From the NCBI GenBank assembly GCA_964487925.1, contig CAZASZ010000074.1:1-7906 (forward strand): a DNA stretch of 7,906 bases. Direction: 5' to 3'. The DNA is from RI-283 sp964487925 (lineage in GTDB: Bacteria > Pseudomonadota > Gammaproteobacteria > SZUA-140). Every line of letters begins with the position of its first letter. The first letter of the stretch is position 1. The translations under genes and the position numbers were made by a program. Of this stretch, positions 1 to 7,464 are shown one piece after another. The notes under the pieces are model-generated. The model was not told the origin of the DNA and ran no database searches. It saw nothing but the letters and a program-made list of their open reading frames with translations.

Positions 1-7
1 TCAATCA

Positions 8-84
8 TGGCGGAGTGGACGGGACTCGAACCCGCGACCCCCGGCGTGACAGGCCGGTATTCTAACCAACTGAACTACCACTCC
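8..84 (-). tRNA. tRNA-Asp(GUC)
   Basis: This 77-base gene folds as a complete cloverleaf. The acceptor stem is GGAGTGG/CCACTCC with discriminator G and an encoded 3' CCA. The anticodon stem CCGGC/GCCGG carries the loop CTGTCAC, giving anticodon GTC, and the T loop contains the normal TTCGA. It reads GAC and GAU codons. It lies 21 bases downstream of tRNA-Val with no promoter-like sequence between them, so both are probably cut from the hupB transcript. Only seven bases remain to the window edge, so any terminator lies outside. Confidence 0.97.
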
Positions 85-105
85 TGATGACTTGCGCTGG
101 ATGCT

Positions 106-181
106 TGGTGGGTGCTGAGGGGATCGAACCCCCGACATTCGCCTTGTAAGGGCGACGCTCTCCCAGCTGAGCTAAGCACCC
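106..181 (-). tRNA. tRNA-Val(UAC)
   Basis: A 76-base cloverleaf with acceptor stem GGGTGCT/AGCACCC, discriminator A and encoded CCA. The anticodon stem TCGCC/GGCGA holds the loop CTTACAA, so the anticodon is TAC. The T loop is TTCGATC. It decodes GUA and, with the usual uridine-34 modification, other GUN codons. The 5' end is only 10 bases after the hupB stop codon, too short for a separate promoter. It is therefore most likely released by RNase P from a hupB-tRNA transcript. Confidence 0.97.
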
Positions 182-191
182 GATCGAGGCA

Positions 192-464
192 TTATTGTAT
201 GGCGTCTTTAAGCGCCTTACCAGCCTTGAATGAGGGTTGCTTGGAGGCCTTAATCTGAATGGTGGCGCCGGTCTGAGGATTTCTACCCTGGCGTGCTGCA
301 CGCTCTTTGACCGCGAAAGAACCAAAACCAACCAGGCTCACCTGATCACCGGACTTCAGCGCATCGGTAATCGCCTGAATCGTACCATTTACAGCCTTGG
401 AAGCGTCTTCCTTTGAAAGACCGGCCAAGCCGGCTACGGTATCAATCAAATCAGTTTTTGTCAC
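192..464 (-). CDS. hupB: DNA-binding protein HU-beta
   Basis: This 90-residue protein is the small basic nucleoid protein HU, which binds and bends DNA as a dimer and helps compact the chromosome. It matches HU-beta along its whole length: an N-terminal helical dimerisation region beginning VTKTDLIDTVAG, then the signature GFGSFAVKERAARQGRNP at about residues 46-63. That region includes the beta-arm and the Asn-Pro tip that intercalates into DNA. The frame stays open another 34 codons upstream. I chose the GTG at 464 because it gives the exact family length, has a ribosome site (AGGGGA, 7 bases upstream) and lies below a strong promoter that the longer reading would cover. The gene is separated from lon by a terminator and runs straight into two tRNA genes. 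In Escherichia coli and many relatives ppiD follows hupB; here it does not. Confidence 0.96.
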   Translation of the reverse strand: MTKTDLIDTVAGLAGLSKEDASKAVNGTIQAITDALKSGDQVSLVGFGSFAVKERAARQGRNPQTGATIQIKASKQPSFKAGKALKDAIQ

Positions 465-471
465 TATCGTT

Positions 472-477
472 TCCCCT
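472..477 (-). promoter_or_regulatory. hupB ribosome binding site
   Basis: AGGGGA on the minus strand, with 7 bases between it and the GTG at 464. It supports the GTG as the start of hupB instead of any in-frame start further upstream. Confidence 0.8.
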
Positions 478-537
478 TTATAATTGTTTCGTCGAATCTT
501 GCTGCTCGGAACCCGGTACCGACACAACGGTAGGGCA

Positions 538-566
538 TTTATAGCAATGCCTCGATATGCAGTCAA
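538..566 (-). promoter_or_regulatory. hupB sigma-70 promoter
   Basis: The minus strand reads TTGACT (561-566), a 17-base spacer and TATAAA (538-543). Each hexamer matches the consensus in 5 of 6 positions at the ideal spacing. Transcription would begin near 531, leaving a leader of about 67 bases. The site lies just below the lon terminator, so hupB and the two following tRNAs should be expressed independently of lon. This is read from the sequence; the start site is inferred. Confidence 0.85.
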
Positions 567-586
567 GCGAAGTTACGTGTGATCGT

Positions 587-624
587 AAAAAAATCCGGCC
601 GCCCCGCCCAATGAGGGGCGGCCG
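587..624 (-). terminator. Rho-independent terminator of lon
   Basis: A perfect 10-bp GC-rich stem (CGGCCGCCCC at 615-624 on the minus strand pairing with GGGGCGGCCG at 596-605) has a 9-base loop. After two bases comes a run of seven T. It starts 9 bases after the lon stop codon. It isolates the tig-clp-lon region from hupB. Confidence 0.93.
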
Positions 625-633
625 ATGCCAAGA

Positions 634-3072
634 TCAGTGTGAAACCAGACGTCCGCTGGACTTCTTGCTCTTTCCGGCCACTTTCTTGGCCGCCACATCG
701 GCTCCCACCGGACCGTCCGTTACTCTCGGTGTAGGCATGTGTAACAGCGCCGCCTCCAAAACCTCATCGATCCAGCGAACTGGCTTAATGTTGAGATGCT
801 GCTTGATATTCTTTGGTATCTCGATGAGATCACGCTCGTTTTCGTGCGGAATCAATACGGTCTGGATACCGCCTCTATGTGCCGCCAACAACTTCTCCTT
901 AAGCCCTCCGATCGGCAACACCTCTCCTCTGAGTGTAATCTCGCCCGTCATGGCAACATCGGAATGAACGGGGATGTTTGTCAGCGCGGAGACGAGCGCG
1001 GTACACATGCCGATACCTGCGCTTGGTCCATCCTTGGGGATGGCGCCCTCGGGAACGTGAATATGGACGTCCCTGGTCTGGTAGAAGTCGCTTTCCAGAC
1101 CCAAGAGTTGGGCCCGGCTACGAACGACCGTCATGGCCGCCTGCACGGACTCTTGCATAACCTCGCCCAACTGGCCGGTGATCATGAGTTTGCCTTTACC
1201 AGGCACGATCGCGGTCTCTATGGTCAAGAGGTCACCACCAACCTCTGTCCAGGCAAGCCCAGTGACCTGTCCGACCTGATCATATTCCTCCGCCAGACCG
1301 TAGCGGTATCTCTTCACGCCCAGGTAATGCGACAGATTTCGGGAAGATACCGTAACCCGTTTCTTGTTGCTCAGGAGGATGTCCTTAACCACCTTTCGGC
1401 AGATCTTGGAGATCTCGCGTTCAAGATTTCTGACACCCGCTTCACGGGTGTAATAACGAATAATGTCGCGAACGGCGCCTTGGCTGAGCGCAAGCTCTTT
1501 CTCGGCAAGCCCATTGGCCTTAACCTCCTTGGGGGTCAGATAACGTTCGGCGATGTGGAGTTTTTCATCCTCCGTATATCCGGACAGGCGAATGACCTCC
1601 ATACGATCAAGGAGCGGCGCCGGGATATTCATACTATTTGCCGTACAAACGAACATAACGCCGGAGAGGTCATAGTCGACCTCCAAATAATGATCGTTGA
1701 AGGAATTGTTCTGTTCCGGATCAAGCACCTCAAGCAGCGCAGATGCCGGATCACCACGAAAATCCATTGCCATCTTATCGATTTCATCGAGCAGGAAGAG
1801 CGGGTTCTTCACCTCAACCTTGGAGAGGTTCTGGATGATCTTACCGGGCATAGCGCCGACATAGGTCCGCCGGTGCCCTCGGATCTCTGCCTCGTCACGC
1901 ACCCCGCCCAGCGACATGCGTATGAATTTCCGGTTGATCGAGCGCGCGATCGACCGACCCAGTGAGGTCTTACCAACGCCCGGCGGACCGACTAGGCACA
2001 ATATCGGCCCCTTTAGCTTGTCCACGCGCTGCTGTACTGCCAGATACTCAAGGATCCGCTCCTTGACCCGCTGCAGGCCATAGTGATCCTCATCAAGGAT
2101 CGTCTCCGCATGACCGAGATCACGACTGATCTTGGTATGCTTCTTCCAGGGCATACTAACCATCCAATCGATGTAATTGCGGACAACTGTCGCCTCTGCG
2201 GACATCGGGGACATCATCTTGAGCTTATTGAACTCGGAAAGCGTTTTTTTCTTGGCGTCGGCGCGCATCCCCGAGCGCTCGATTTTACGCTCCAACTCCT
2301 CGAATTCATTGGGCATGTCTTCCATGTCACCCAACTCCTTCTGAATAGCCTTCATCTGCTCGTTGAGATAATACTCGCGCTGGCTCTTCTCCATCTGCCG
2401 TTTAACACGGCCACGCACCCGTTTCTCCACTTGGAGCAGGTCAACCTCGGATTCAATCAGCCCCATGAGGCGTTCAAGGCGAGCCTTAACGTCCAATAGC
2501 GTAAGCAACTCCTGACGTTCCTCGACTTTGAGCATCATATGAGCGGCAATGGTATCCGCAAGCCGCCCTGCATCGTCGATATTCATCAGCGAGGTTAACA
2601 CCTCGGGGGGGATCTTGTTGTTCAGTTTGACATATTGCTCGAACTGGGCCAGCACCGACCGCGCCAGCACCTCCGTCTCACGATCGCCGGTCTCGACCAG
2701 ATCCTGAACGACAACCTGAGCGACAAAATAGTCCTCGCCACTCATATAATGGACGATTTTGGCGCGATCGATACCCTCTACGAGGACTTTAACCGTGCCA
2801 TCAGGGAGTTTTAGCAGCTGCAAGATCGTGGCCGTGGAGCCCATCTCATGGATATCATCCTCGGCCGGGTCATCCTGCGAGGCATTTTTCTGGGCCGCAA
2901 GCATGATCTTCTTGTTACCCGTCATGGCCGCGCTCAAGGCCTGAATGGACTTCTCACGCCCAACAAACAGCGGCAATACCATATGGGGATATACGACAAC
3001 GTCACGTAAGGGTAGCACCGGGAGGATGGTCTGATCCCCGCCGATTACGCCTGAATTCACTTCCTCGCTCAT
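634..3072 (-). CDS. lon: ATP-dependent protease LonA
   Basis: Lon is a cytoplasmic homohexamer that unfolds and degrades misfolded proteins and specific regulators, carrying ATPase and protease on one chain. The 812-residue protein shows the LonA layout. The N-terminal substrate-binding domain covers about residues 15-210, followed by a charged coiled-coil region to about 290. The AAA+ domain has Walker A GPPGVGKTS at 362-370 and Walker B LLDEID at 427-432. The C-terminal protease domain has the catalytic Ser684 in PKDGPSAGIG and Lys727 in GGLKEKLLAA. The 43-residue gap between Ser and Lys is the same as in Escherichia coli Lon (Ser679/Lys722). It is roughly 28 residues longer than that protein, mostly because of a basic Lys/Ser-rich tail after about residue 780. 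The ATG at 3072 has AAGGTGA just upstream. It has its own candidate heat-shock promoter and ends in a strong terminator. Confidence 0.98.
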   Translation of the reverse strand: MSEEVNSGVIGGDQTILPVLPLRDVVVYPHMVLPLFVGREKSIQALSAAMTGNKKIMLAAQKNASQDDPAEDDIHEMGSTATILQLLKLPDGTVKVLVEGIDRAKIVHYMSGEDYFVAQVVVQDLVETGDRETEVLARSVLAQFEQYVKLNNKIPPEVLTSLMNIDDAGRLADTIAAHMMLKVEERQELLTLLDVKARLERLMGLIESEVDLLQVEKRVRGRVKRQMEKSQREYYLNEQMKAIQKELGDMEDMPNEFEELERKIERSGMRADAKKKTLSEFNKLKMMSPMSAEATVVRNYIDWMVSMPWKKHTKISRDLGHAETILDEDHYGLQRVKERILEYLAVQQRVDKLKGPILCLVGPPGVGKTSLGRSIARSINRKFIRMSLGGVRDEAEIRGHRRTYVGAMPGKIIQNLSKVEVKNPLFLLDEIDKMAMDFRGDPASALLEVLDPEQNNSFNDHYLEVDYDLSGVMFVCTANSMNIPAPLLDRMEVIRLSGYTEDEKLHIAERYLTPKEVKANGLAEKELALSQGAVRDIIRYYTREAGVRNLEREISKICRKVVKDILLSNKKRVTVSSRNLSHYLGVKRYRYGLAEEYDQVGQVTGLAWTEVGGDLLTIETAIVPGKGKLMITGQLGEVMQESVQAAMTVVRSRAQLLGLESDFYQTRDVHIHVPEGAIPKDGPSAGIGMCTALVSALTNIPVHSDVAMTGEITLRGEVLPIGGLKEKLLAAHRGGIQTVLIPHENERDLIEIPKNIKQHLNIKPVRWIDEVLEAALLHMPTPRVTDGPVGADVAAKKVAGKSKKSSGRLVSH

Positions 3073-3101
3073 GGAATCACCTTGGATGTAGTAAGAGGCA
3101 T

Positions 3102-3118
3102 TGCGCGGGTTACGCGCA
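3102..3118 (-). other. hairpin in the lon leader
   Basis: TGCGCG and CGCGCA form a perfect 6-bp GC stem around a 5-base loop. It ends about 30 bases before the lon start codon and lies inside the predicted leader. It has no T tract and does not cover the ribosome site, so I do not call it a terminator or a thermometer. Function unknown. Confidence 0.4.
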
Positions 3119-3141
3119 TTATGTCTGCGACATTAGCTTGG

Positions 3142-3169
3142 ATATAAGGACGGTGTATGCCCATTTCAA
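3142..3169 (-). promoter_or_regulatory. lon promoter, sigma-32-like
   Basis: On the minus strand TTGAAA (3164-3169) is followed after 14 bases by CCTTATAT (3142-3149). The -35 matches the heat-shock consensus fully, and the -10 matches 6 of the 7 or 8 informative positions closely enough to resemble CCCCATNT, failing at the third and fourth C. The same -35 can also be read as sigma-70 with a 17-base spacer to TATATC, a poorer -10. Transcription would begin near 3135, about 60 bases before the start codon. lon is a classic sigma-32 target in gammaproteobacteria, which supports the first reading. Confidence 0.6.
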
Positions 3170-3258
3170 TCATGAAGGCAGCTATCTATCACTAAAAACC
3201 CGGAAACGGACCACCGAGTGCATAGCGGCATAGCTTGAGACGAATGCTGAGGGGATGA

Positions 3259-3275
3259 GCCACGCGCGTCGTGGC
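3259..3275 (-). other. small hairpin between clpX and lon
   Basis: GCCACG and CGTGGC pair as a 6-bp stem with a 5-base loop, and partly complementary GAGG and CCTC flank it. There is no T run. It follows the clpX terminator-like hairpin and may only stabilise the clpX 3' end or be incidental. Confidence 0.3.
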
Positions 3276-3292
3276 CCTCTGAGTGAATGGCG

Positions 3293-3341
3293 AATAATAG
3301 CAGGTCCGGGAGACTCGATAGCCACCAAGCTCCCGGACCTG
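3293..3341 (-). terminator. clpX terminator or attenuator hairpin
   Basis: CAGGTCCGGGAG at 3330-3341 (minus strand) pairs perfectly with CTCCCGGACCTG at 3301-3312. The 12-bp stem has a 17-base loop that can pair further through wobble pairs. It starts 5 bases after the clpX stop codon. The tract after it is CTATTATT, too broken for a strong intrinsic terminator. I infer partial termination or a 3'-end stabiliser, with some readthrough into lon. Confidence 0.6.
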
Positions 3342-3346
3342 AAACA

Positions 3347-4639
3347 TCAATGATCTTTACTGGCGGACCCCGTGTTTTGCGCCTCGCCGCCCTGATAGAT
3401 CACAAGGGGATCGGCGTCACCCTTGATAACCCCCTCGTCGACCACGACCTTCTCGGCACCTTCCATCGAAGGCAAGTCATACATGGTCTCAAGCAGGACA
3501 TGCTCAAGAATGGATCGGAGTCCACGAGCACCGGTCTTGCGCTCCATGGCCTTTTTCGCCACGGCCGAAAGGCAATCCTCGCGCAGGATCAGCTCGCATT
3601 GTTCCATTTCGAAAAGTTTCACGAACTGTTTGGTAATGGCGTTCTTGGGCTCGGTCAGAATACGCACCAGCGATTCTTCATCCAACTCATCCAAGGTTGC
3701 GATAACCGGCAAACGACCAACAAATTCGGGGATCAATCCGAAGCGAATCAGGTCTTCCGGCTCAACGGTGTGGAGAGTCTCGCCGACAGTCTTTTGCTCA
3801 TCCTTGCCCTTGACCTCTGCGGAAAAACCGATCCCGCCCTTTTCCGAGCGATCGCGGATGATCTTTTCGAGGCCCGCAAAGGCGCCACCACAAATAAATA
3901 GGATGTTACCGGTGTCGACCTGGAGAAACTCTTGCTGCGGATGTTTGCGCCCGCCTTGCGGAGGGACAGAGGCAACCGTACCCTCTATCAGCTTCAGCAA
4001 AGCCTGTTGAACGCCTTCACCCGAAACGTCCCGAGTGATGGATGGGTTATCGGACTTGCGCGAGATCTTGTCGATCTCATCGATATAGACAATACCACGC
4101 TGGGCCTTCTCAACATCGTAATCGCATTTCTGCAGGAGCTTCTGAATGATGTTCTCGACATCCTCACCGACATAACCGGCCTCGGTCAACGTCGTCGCAT
4201 CGGCAATCGTGAAGGGGACATTGAGCAGTCGTGCAAGGGTCTCAGCCAGCAGTGTCTTACCACTTCCGGTGGGACCGATCAGGAGGATGTTGCTCTTCGA
4301 AAGCTCGACTTCGTCCTTCTTGACACCGGCCTCAAGCCGTTTGTAATGGTTGTAGACGGCGACGGCCAAGACCTTCTTGGCTGGCACCTGGCCTACCACG
4401 TACTCATTCAGAATATCGTTAATCTCATGAGGCGTCGGTAGCTTCCGGCCCTTGAGCGTGGAAGAGGATTCCTGCACCTCTTCCCGGATAATATCATTAC
4501 AGAGCTCTACACACTCGTCACATACAAAGACAGAGGGGCCGGCAATGAGCTTACGCACTTCATGCTGACTCTTGCCGCAAAACGAGCAATAGAGCAGCTT
4601 TTCATTTCCATCGTCCTTACCCGACTTATCATCGCTCAT
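3347..4639 (-). CDS. clpX: ClpX, ATPase/unfoldase subunit of ClpXP
   Basis: ClpX forms a ring hexamer that recognises tagged substrates, unfolds them with ATP and threads them into ClpP; it also remodels complexes on its own. The 430-residue protein begins with the zinc-binding domain (Cys18, Cys21, Cys40, Cys43). It then carries an AAA+ module with Walker A GPTGSGKT at 122-129, pore loop GYVG at 155-158 and Walker B VYIDEID at 184-190. The RKH pore motif is at 231-233, the IGF ClpP-docking loop at 270-272 and the sensor-2 segment GARGLRS near 370. All key residues are present and the length is close to the 424 residues of Escherichia coli. A GTG start five codons upstream is possible, but it overlaps the ribosome site, so I prefer ATG at 4639. 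It lies 104 bases after clpP. Confidence 0.98.
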   Translation of the reverse strand: MSDDKSGKDDGNEKLLYCSFCGKSQHEVRKLIAGPSVFVCDECVELCNDIIREEVQESSSTLKGRKLPTPHEINDILNEYVVGQVPAKKVLAVAVYNHYKRLEAGVKKDEVELSKSNILLIGPTGSGKTLLAETLARLLNVPFTIADATTLTEAGYVGEDVENIIQKLLQKCDYDVEKAQRGIVYIDEIDKISRKSDNPSITRDVSGEGVQQALLKLIEGTVASVPPQGGRKHPQQEFLQVDTGNILFICGGAFAGLEKIIRDRSEKGGIGFSAEVKGKDEQKTVGETLHTVEPEDLIRFGLIPEFVGRLPVIATLDELDEESLVRILTEPKNAITKQFVKLFEMEQCELILREDCLSAVAKKAMERKTGARGLRSILEHVLLETMYDLPSMEGAEKVVVDEGVIKGDADPLVIYQGGEAQNTGSASKDH

Positions 4640-4648
4640 AACCCAATA

Positions 4649-4652
4649 CCTC
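4649..4652 (-). promoter_or_regulatory. clpX ribosome binding site
   Basis: GAGG on the minus strand lies 9 bases before the ATG at 4639. It runs through the second codon of the alternative GTG start at 4654, which favours the ATG. Confidence 0.65.
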
Positions 4653-4737
4653 ACTCGTAAGTCGAACTGGCAACGACCATCTTAAGGGCGCATCCAATGT
4701 CACCAACTCGGCTGGCTCACAAACAATTTGGCCTATC

Positions 4738-4746
4738 ATTATATCA
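4738..4746 (-). promoter_or_regulatory. extended -10 element over the clpP stop codon
   Basis: The minus strand reads TGATATAAT, a full match to the extended -10 motif TGnTATAAT. Its first three bases are the clpP TGA stop codon. No good -35 lies 17 bases upstream (CGCACC), which extended -10 promoters can tolerate. Transcription would start near 4731 and give a clpX mRNA with a leader of about 90 bases. Confidence 0.5.
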
Positions 4747-5370
4747 GTCTACGGCGTCCCGGTGCGACAACACGCTGTCAATCAGGCCGTATTCGACAGC
4801 ATCGCTACCGGACATGAAGTTGTCCCGATCCGTATCCGCACGAATCCTCTCCAGGGGCTGGGAGGTGTGATCGGCAAGGATGTTGTTGAGCGTGTCACGG
4901 ACACGCAAGATCTCTTTGGCATGGATATCGATATCCGAAGCCTGGCCCTGGAACCCGCCCAGAGGCTGGTGAATCATGATGCGCGCATGCGGCAAGGAAT
5001 AACGCTTGCCCTTGGCGCCACCGGCCAGCAACAAGGCGCCCATACTGGCCGCCTGACCGAGACACATAGTGCTGACATCAGGCTTAATGAAGCGCATGGT
5101 GTCATAAATAGAGAGCCCCGCACTGACCGAACCACCCGGTGAATTAATGTAGAGATGGATGTCCTTGTCCGGATTCTCCGACTCCAGAAACAGCATCTGA
5201 GCCACAATCAGATTGGCGCCATGGTCTTCGACAGGCCCGACAAGGAAAATCACTCGCTCCTTGAGTAAACGGGAATAGATGTCGTATGAGCGCTCCCCTC
5301 GCGAGGTCTGCTCCACAACCATGGGCACAAGATTCATTCGGATATCCCCGCTTTGATCAACATTCGTCAT
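4744..5370 (-). CDS. clpP: ClpP, proteolytic subunit of Clp protease
   Basis: ClpP assembles into a double heptameric barrel with internal serine-protease sites and degrades proteins delivered by ClpX (or ClpA). The 208-residue sequence has the full triad: Ser109 in GQAASMGA, His134 in RIMIHQP and Asp183 in DTDRDN. It also has the conserved INSPGGSVSAG strand at 75-85 and the LGGFQGQASD segment at 137-146. The first 12-14 residues are probably a propeptide, as in Escherichia coli. The chosen ATG at 5370 is 22 bases after the tig stop codon and has AGG 9 bases upstream. An alternative ATG at codon 12 has GGGGAT in front of it and cannot be excluded. Close spacing to tig indicates co-transcription. 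The partner ATPase gene clpX comes next. Confidence 0.97.
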   Translation of the reverse strand: MTNVDQSGDIRMNLVPMVVEQTSRGERSYDIYSRLLKERVIFLVGPVEDHGANLIVAQMLFLESENPDKDIHLYINSPGGSVSAGLSIYDTMRFIKPDVSTMCLGQAASMGALLLAGGAKGKRYSLPHARIMIHQPLGGFQGQASDIDIHAKEILRVRDTLNNILADHTSQPLERIRADTDRDNFMSGSDAVEYGLIDSVLSHRDAVD

Positions 5371-5392
5371 ATCGGTCAGCCTGCTTCATCCT

Positions 5393-6703
5393 TTAGTTGG
5401 ATTCACCTGCGTCAGCGGGTGCAACACCGCCGACGACCTCGTCAAAAGAACTCTCAACGTCATTCATCTTGGCCTGATCGATAACCCATTCGACCACCTC
5501 GTCTTCCAGCACCAGTCCCTCGACGTTGGCCAGTCGTTGACGATCACCGTAGTACCAGGCGATCACGGCATCCGGGTCATCATAACCGGCCGCGATCGAT
5601 TCCACTCGCGACCGTACCTTGATGGCATCGGCCTTGAGCCCCTGATCCTTGATTAATCGATTGACGATAATTCCGAGCGTAACGTTGCGCTCAGCGGCAT
5701 TTTTCAGCTCGGCCAACTGCGCTTCGTCCAGATTTTGATCGCCACGCTGCTTAATCGAGTCCTGTAACACGGACTCCACCTGAGATCGAGGCAGCTCGAT
5801 CGGGTTGCGCTCGATAAGGGCATCCATGACCTGCTTCTTCATCTTCAGTCGGATGGCATCATCGAGCTCCATCTGCATGCTATTGAGGACTTCTGACTTC
5901 AGAGTCTCGACGCTACCGTCCTCGACCTCATATGTCTTGGCGAAGTCTTCGTCGATCTCGGGTAGCTCAGCTTCCTCTACGCTCTTAATCTTGATCGTAA
6001 ATTCCGCGTCCTGACCCGATAATTCCTTATTGTGATAATCACTTGGAAAACTCAGTTTAAGCGTACGCTCTTCGCCTGGTTTGCTACCGGAAAGTCCTTC
6101 CTCGAAACCCGCGATCATGGCCTTGGAGCCTAACACGACAGGCACATTGTCGCCCGTACCTCCGGCAAAGACCTCGCCGTCGATACGTCCTTCGAAGTCG
6201 ATAACCAAACGATCCCCTTCGGCTGCCTCTCGCTCCACAGCGTTCCATCGACATGATTGACGCTGCAACTTGGCGAGCATCGTATCGAGATCCTTATCAC
6301 CCAGAACCACCTGAGGACGGGTCAATTCGAGACCATCCAATGGCGCGGGCTCAAATTCGGTCATGATCTCAAAAGTAGCTGTGTAACTGTAGTCGTCACC
6401 CTCATTGAAAGACTCAGACTCAGATTCAAACGCCGGATAGCCTGCCAGCCGCAGATTTTCCTGGCTCAGCGCCTCGTAGAAGGTATTGCGCGTCAATTCT
6501 TCAAGTACTTCCTGACGCACACTGGCCCCATACTGACCCTTGATGACCTTCATTGGCACCTTACCCGGACGAAAACCTTTCAGGCGCACGGTCTTGGCCA
6601 AAGACTGAAACCGCTGAGCCATCTCGCTACCCACCTTCTCGGCCGGCACTGTGACCTTCATACGCCTTTCAAGGCCTTCCGTCGTCTCTACTGAAACTTG
6701 CAT
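5393..6703 (-). CDS. tig: trigger factor, ribosome-bound chaperone
   Basis: Trigger factor sits at the ribosomal exit tunnel, shields emerging chains and has prolyl isomerase activity. The 436-residue protein has the three expected parts. The N-terminal ribosome-binding domain contains the signature GFRPGKVP at 43-50, with the Phe-Arg contact residues. The FKBP-like isomerase domain covers about 155-245, including LVIDFEGRIDGEVFAGG. The helical C-terminal chaperone arms follow, ending in an acidic tail. Escherichia coli trigger factor has 432 residues. The frame is open nine codons further upstream, but ATG at 6703 gives the family N-terminus MQVSVETTEGLERR and has GGGG 7 bases ahead. It lies 88 bases below tRNA-Leu. 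I found no convincing promoter in that gap, so it may be read partly from the tRNA operon promoter. Confidence 0.97.
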   Translation of the reverse strand: MQVSVETTEGLERRMKVTVPAEKVGSEMAQRFQSLAKTVRLKGFRPGKVPMKVIKGQYGASVRQEVLEELTRNTFYEALSQENLRLAGYPAFESESESFNEGDDYSYTATFEIMTEFEPAPLDGLELTRPQVVLGDKDLDTMLAKLQRQSCRWNAVEREAAEGDRLVIDFEGRIDGEVFAGGTGDNVPVVLGSKAMIAGFEEGLSGSKPGEERTLKLSFPSDYHNKELSGQDAEFTIKIKSVEEAELPEIDEDFAKTYEVEDGSVETLKSEVLNSMQMELDDAIRLKMKKQVMDALIERNPIELPRSQVESVLQDSIKQRGDQNLDEAQLAELKNAAERNVTLGIIVNRLIKDQGLKADAIKVRSRVESIAAGYDDPDAVIAWYYGDRQRLANVEGLVLEDEVVEWVIDQAKMNDVESSFDEVVGGVAPADAGESN

Positions 6704-6710
6704 GACATTA

Positions 6711-6714
6711 CCCC
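6711..6714 (-). promoter_or_regulatory. tig ribosome binding site
   Basis: GGGG on the minus strand, 7 bases before the ATG at 6703. It fixes the tig start at the second in-frame Met of the open frame. Confidence 0.6.
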
Positions 6715-6756
6715 AACCACTTGATATCAATTAAATGTTAATCACACACAAAGACC

Positions 6757-6777
6757 CGCGCACAGCTACATCGCGCG
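6757..6777 (-). other. weak hairpin between tRNA-Leu and tig
   Basis: CGCGC and GCGCG pair as a 5-bp stem, with one extra G-U pair, about 15 bases after the tRNA-Leu CCA. It is followed by GGTCTTTGTG, so it is at best a leaky terminator for the tRNA operon. Confidence 0.3.
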
Positions 6778-6791
6778 TGAATATAACCTAA

Positions 6792-7214
<423 letters not shown>

Positions 7215-7286
7215 ATACTCAAGTAGTGAATCATATTCGGATGATTCCACAAAATGCAACAACATCGCAATTCGCGAGCTGAAGAC

Positions 7287-7363
7287 TGGGGTGAACGATG
7301 GGGCTCGAACCCACGACCACCGGAATCACAATCCGGGGCTCTACCAACTGAGCTACGCTCACC
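7287..7363 (-). tRNA. tRNA-His(GUG)
   Basis: The cloverleaf has acceptor stem GTGAGCG/CGTTCAC with one G-U pair and encoded CCA. The anticodon stem CCGGA/TCCGG holds the loop TTGTGAT, giving GTG. The discriminator is C73, and the base before the stem is G, so the G-1:C73 pair required by histidyl-tRNA synthetase is encoded in the DNA; I include that G at 7363. It reads CAC and CAU. Confidence 0.97.
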
Positions 7364-7464
7364 ATAAAAACAGTCGCTTCAAACAGAATGGGACATCATC
7401 TCCCACCCCCGACATCCGCCCTCTGCGGCAACCCACAACGCTGCATCGACTGCACACATCGAAT

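Noticed and set aside
62..331. Minus-strand open frame of 89 codons across tRNA-Val
   Set aside because: It runs through the tRNA and the 3' part of hupB. Its CLAQLGERRPYKANVGGSIPS stretch is the well-known false translation of a tRNA gene.
796..1965. A 389-codon open frame on the plus strand
   Set aside because: It lies wholly antisense to lon, whose protein is conserved end to end. Its translation has no family-like features and only mirrors the codon pattern of lon.
3423..4441. Several plus-strand open frames opposite clpX
   Set aside because: They are shadows of clpX, which is complete and carries all its motifs.
6721..6730. Perfect palindrome TTGATATCAA upstream of tig
   Set aside because: It recalls the FNR/Anr half-sites, but those need TTGAT and ATCAA separated by four bases. 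Here there is no gap. A 10-base A/T-rich palindrome may be chance.
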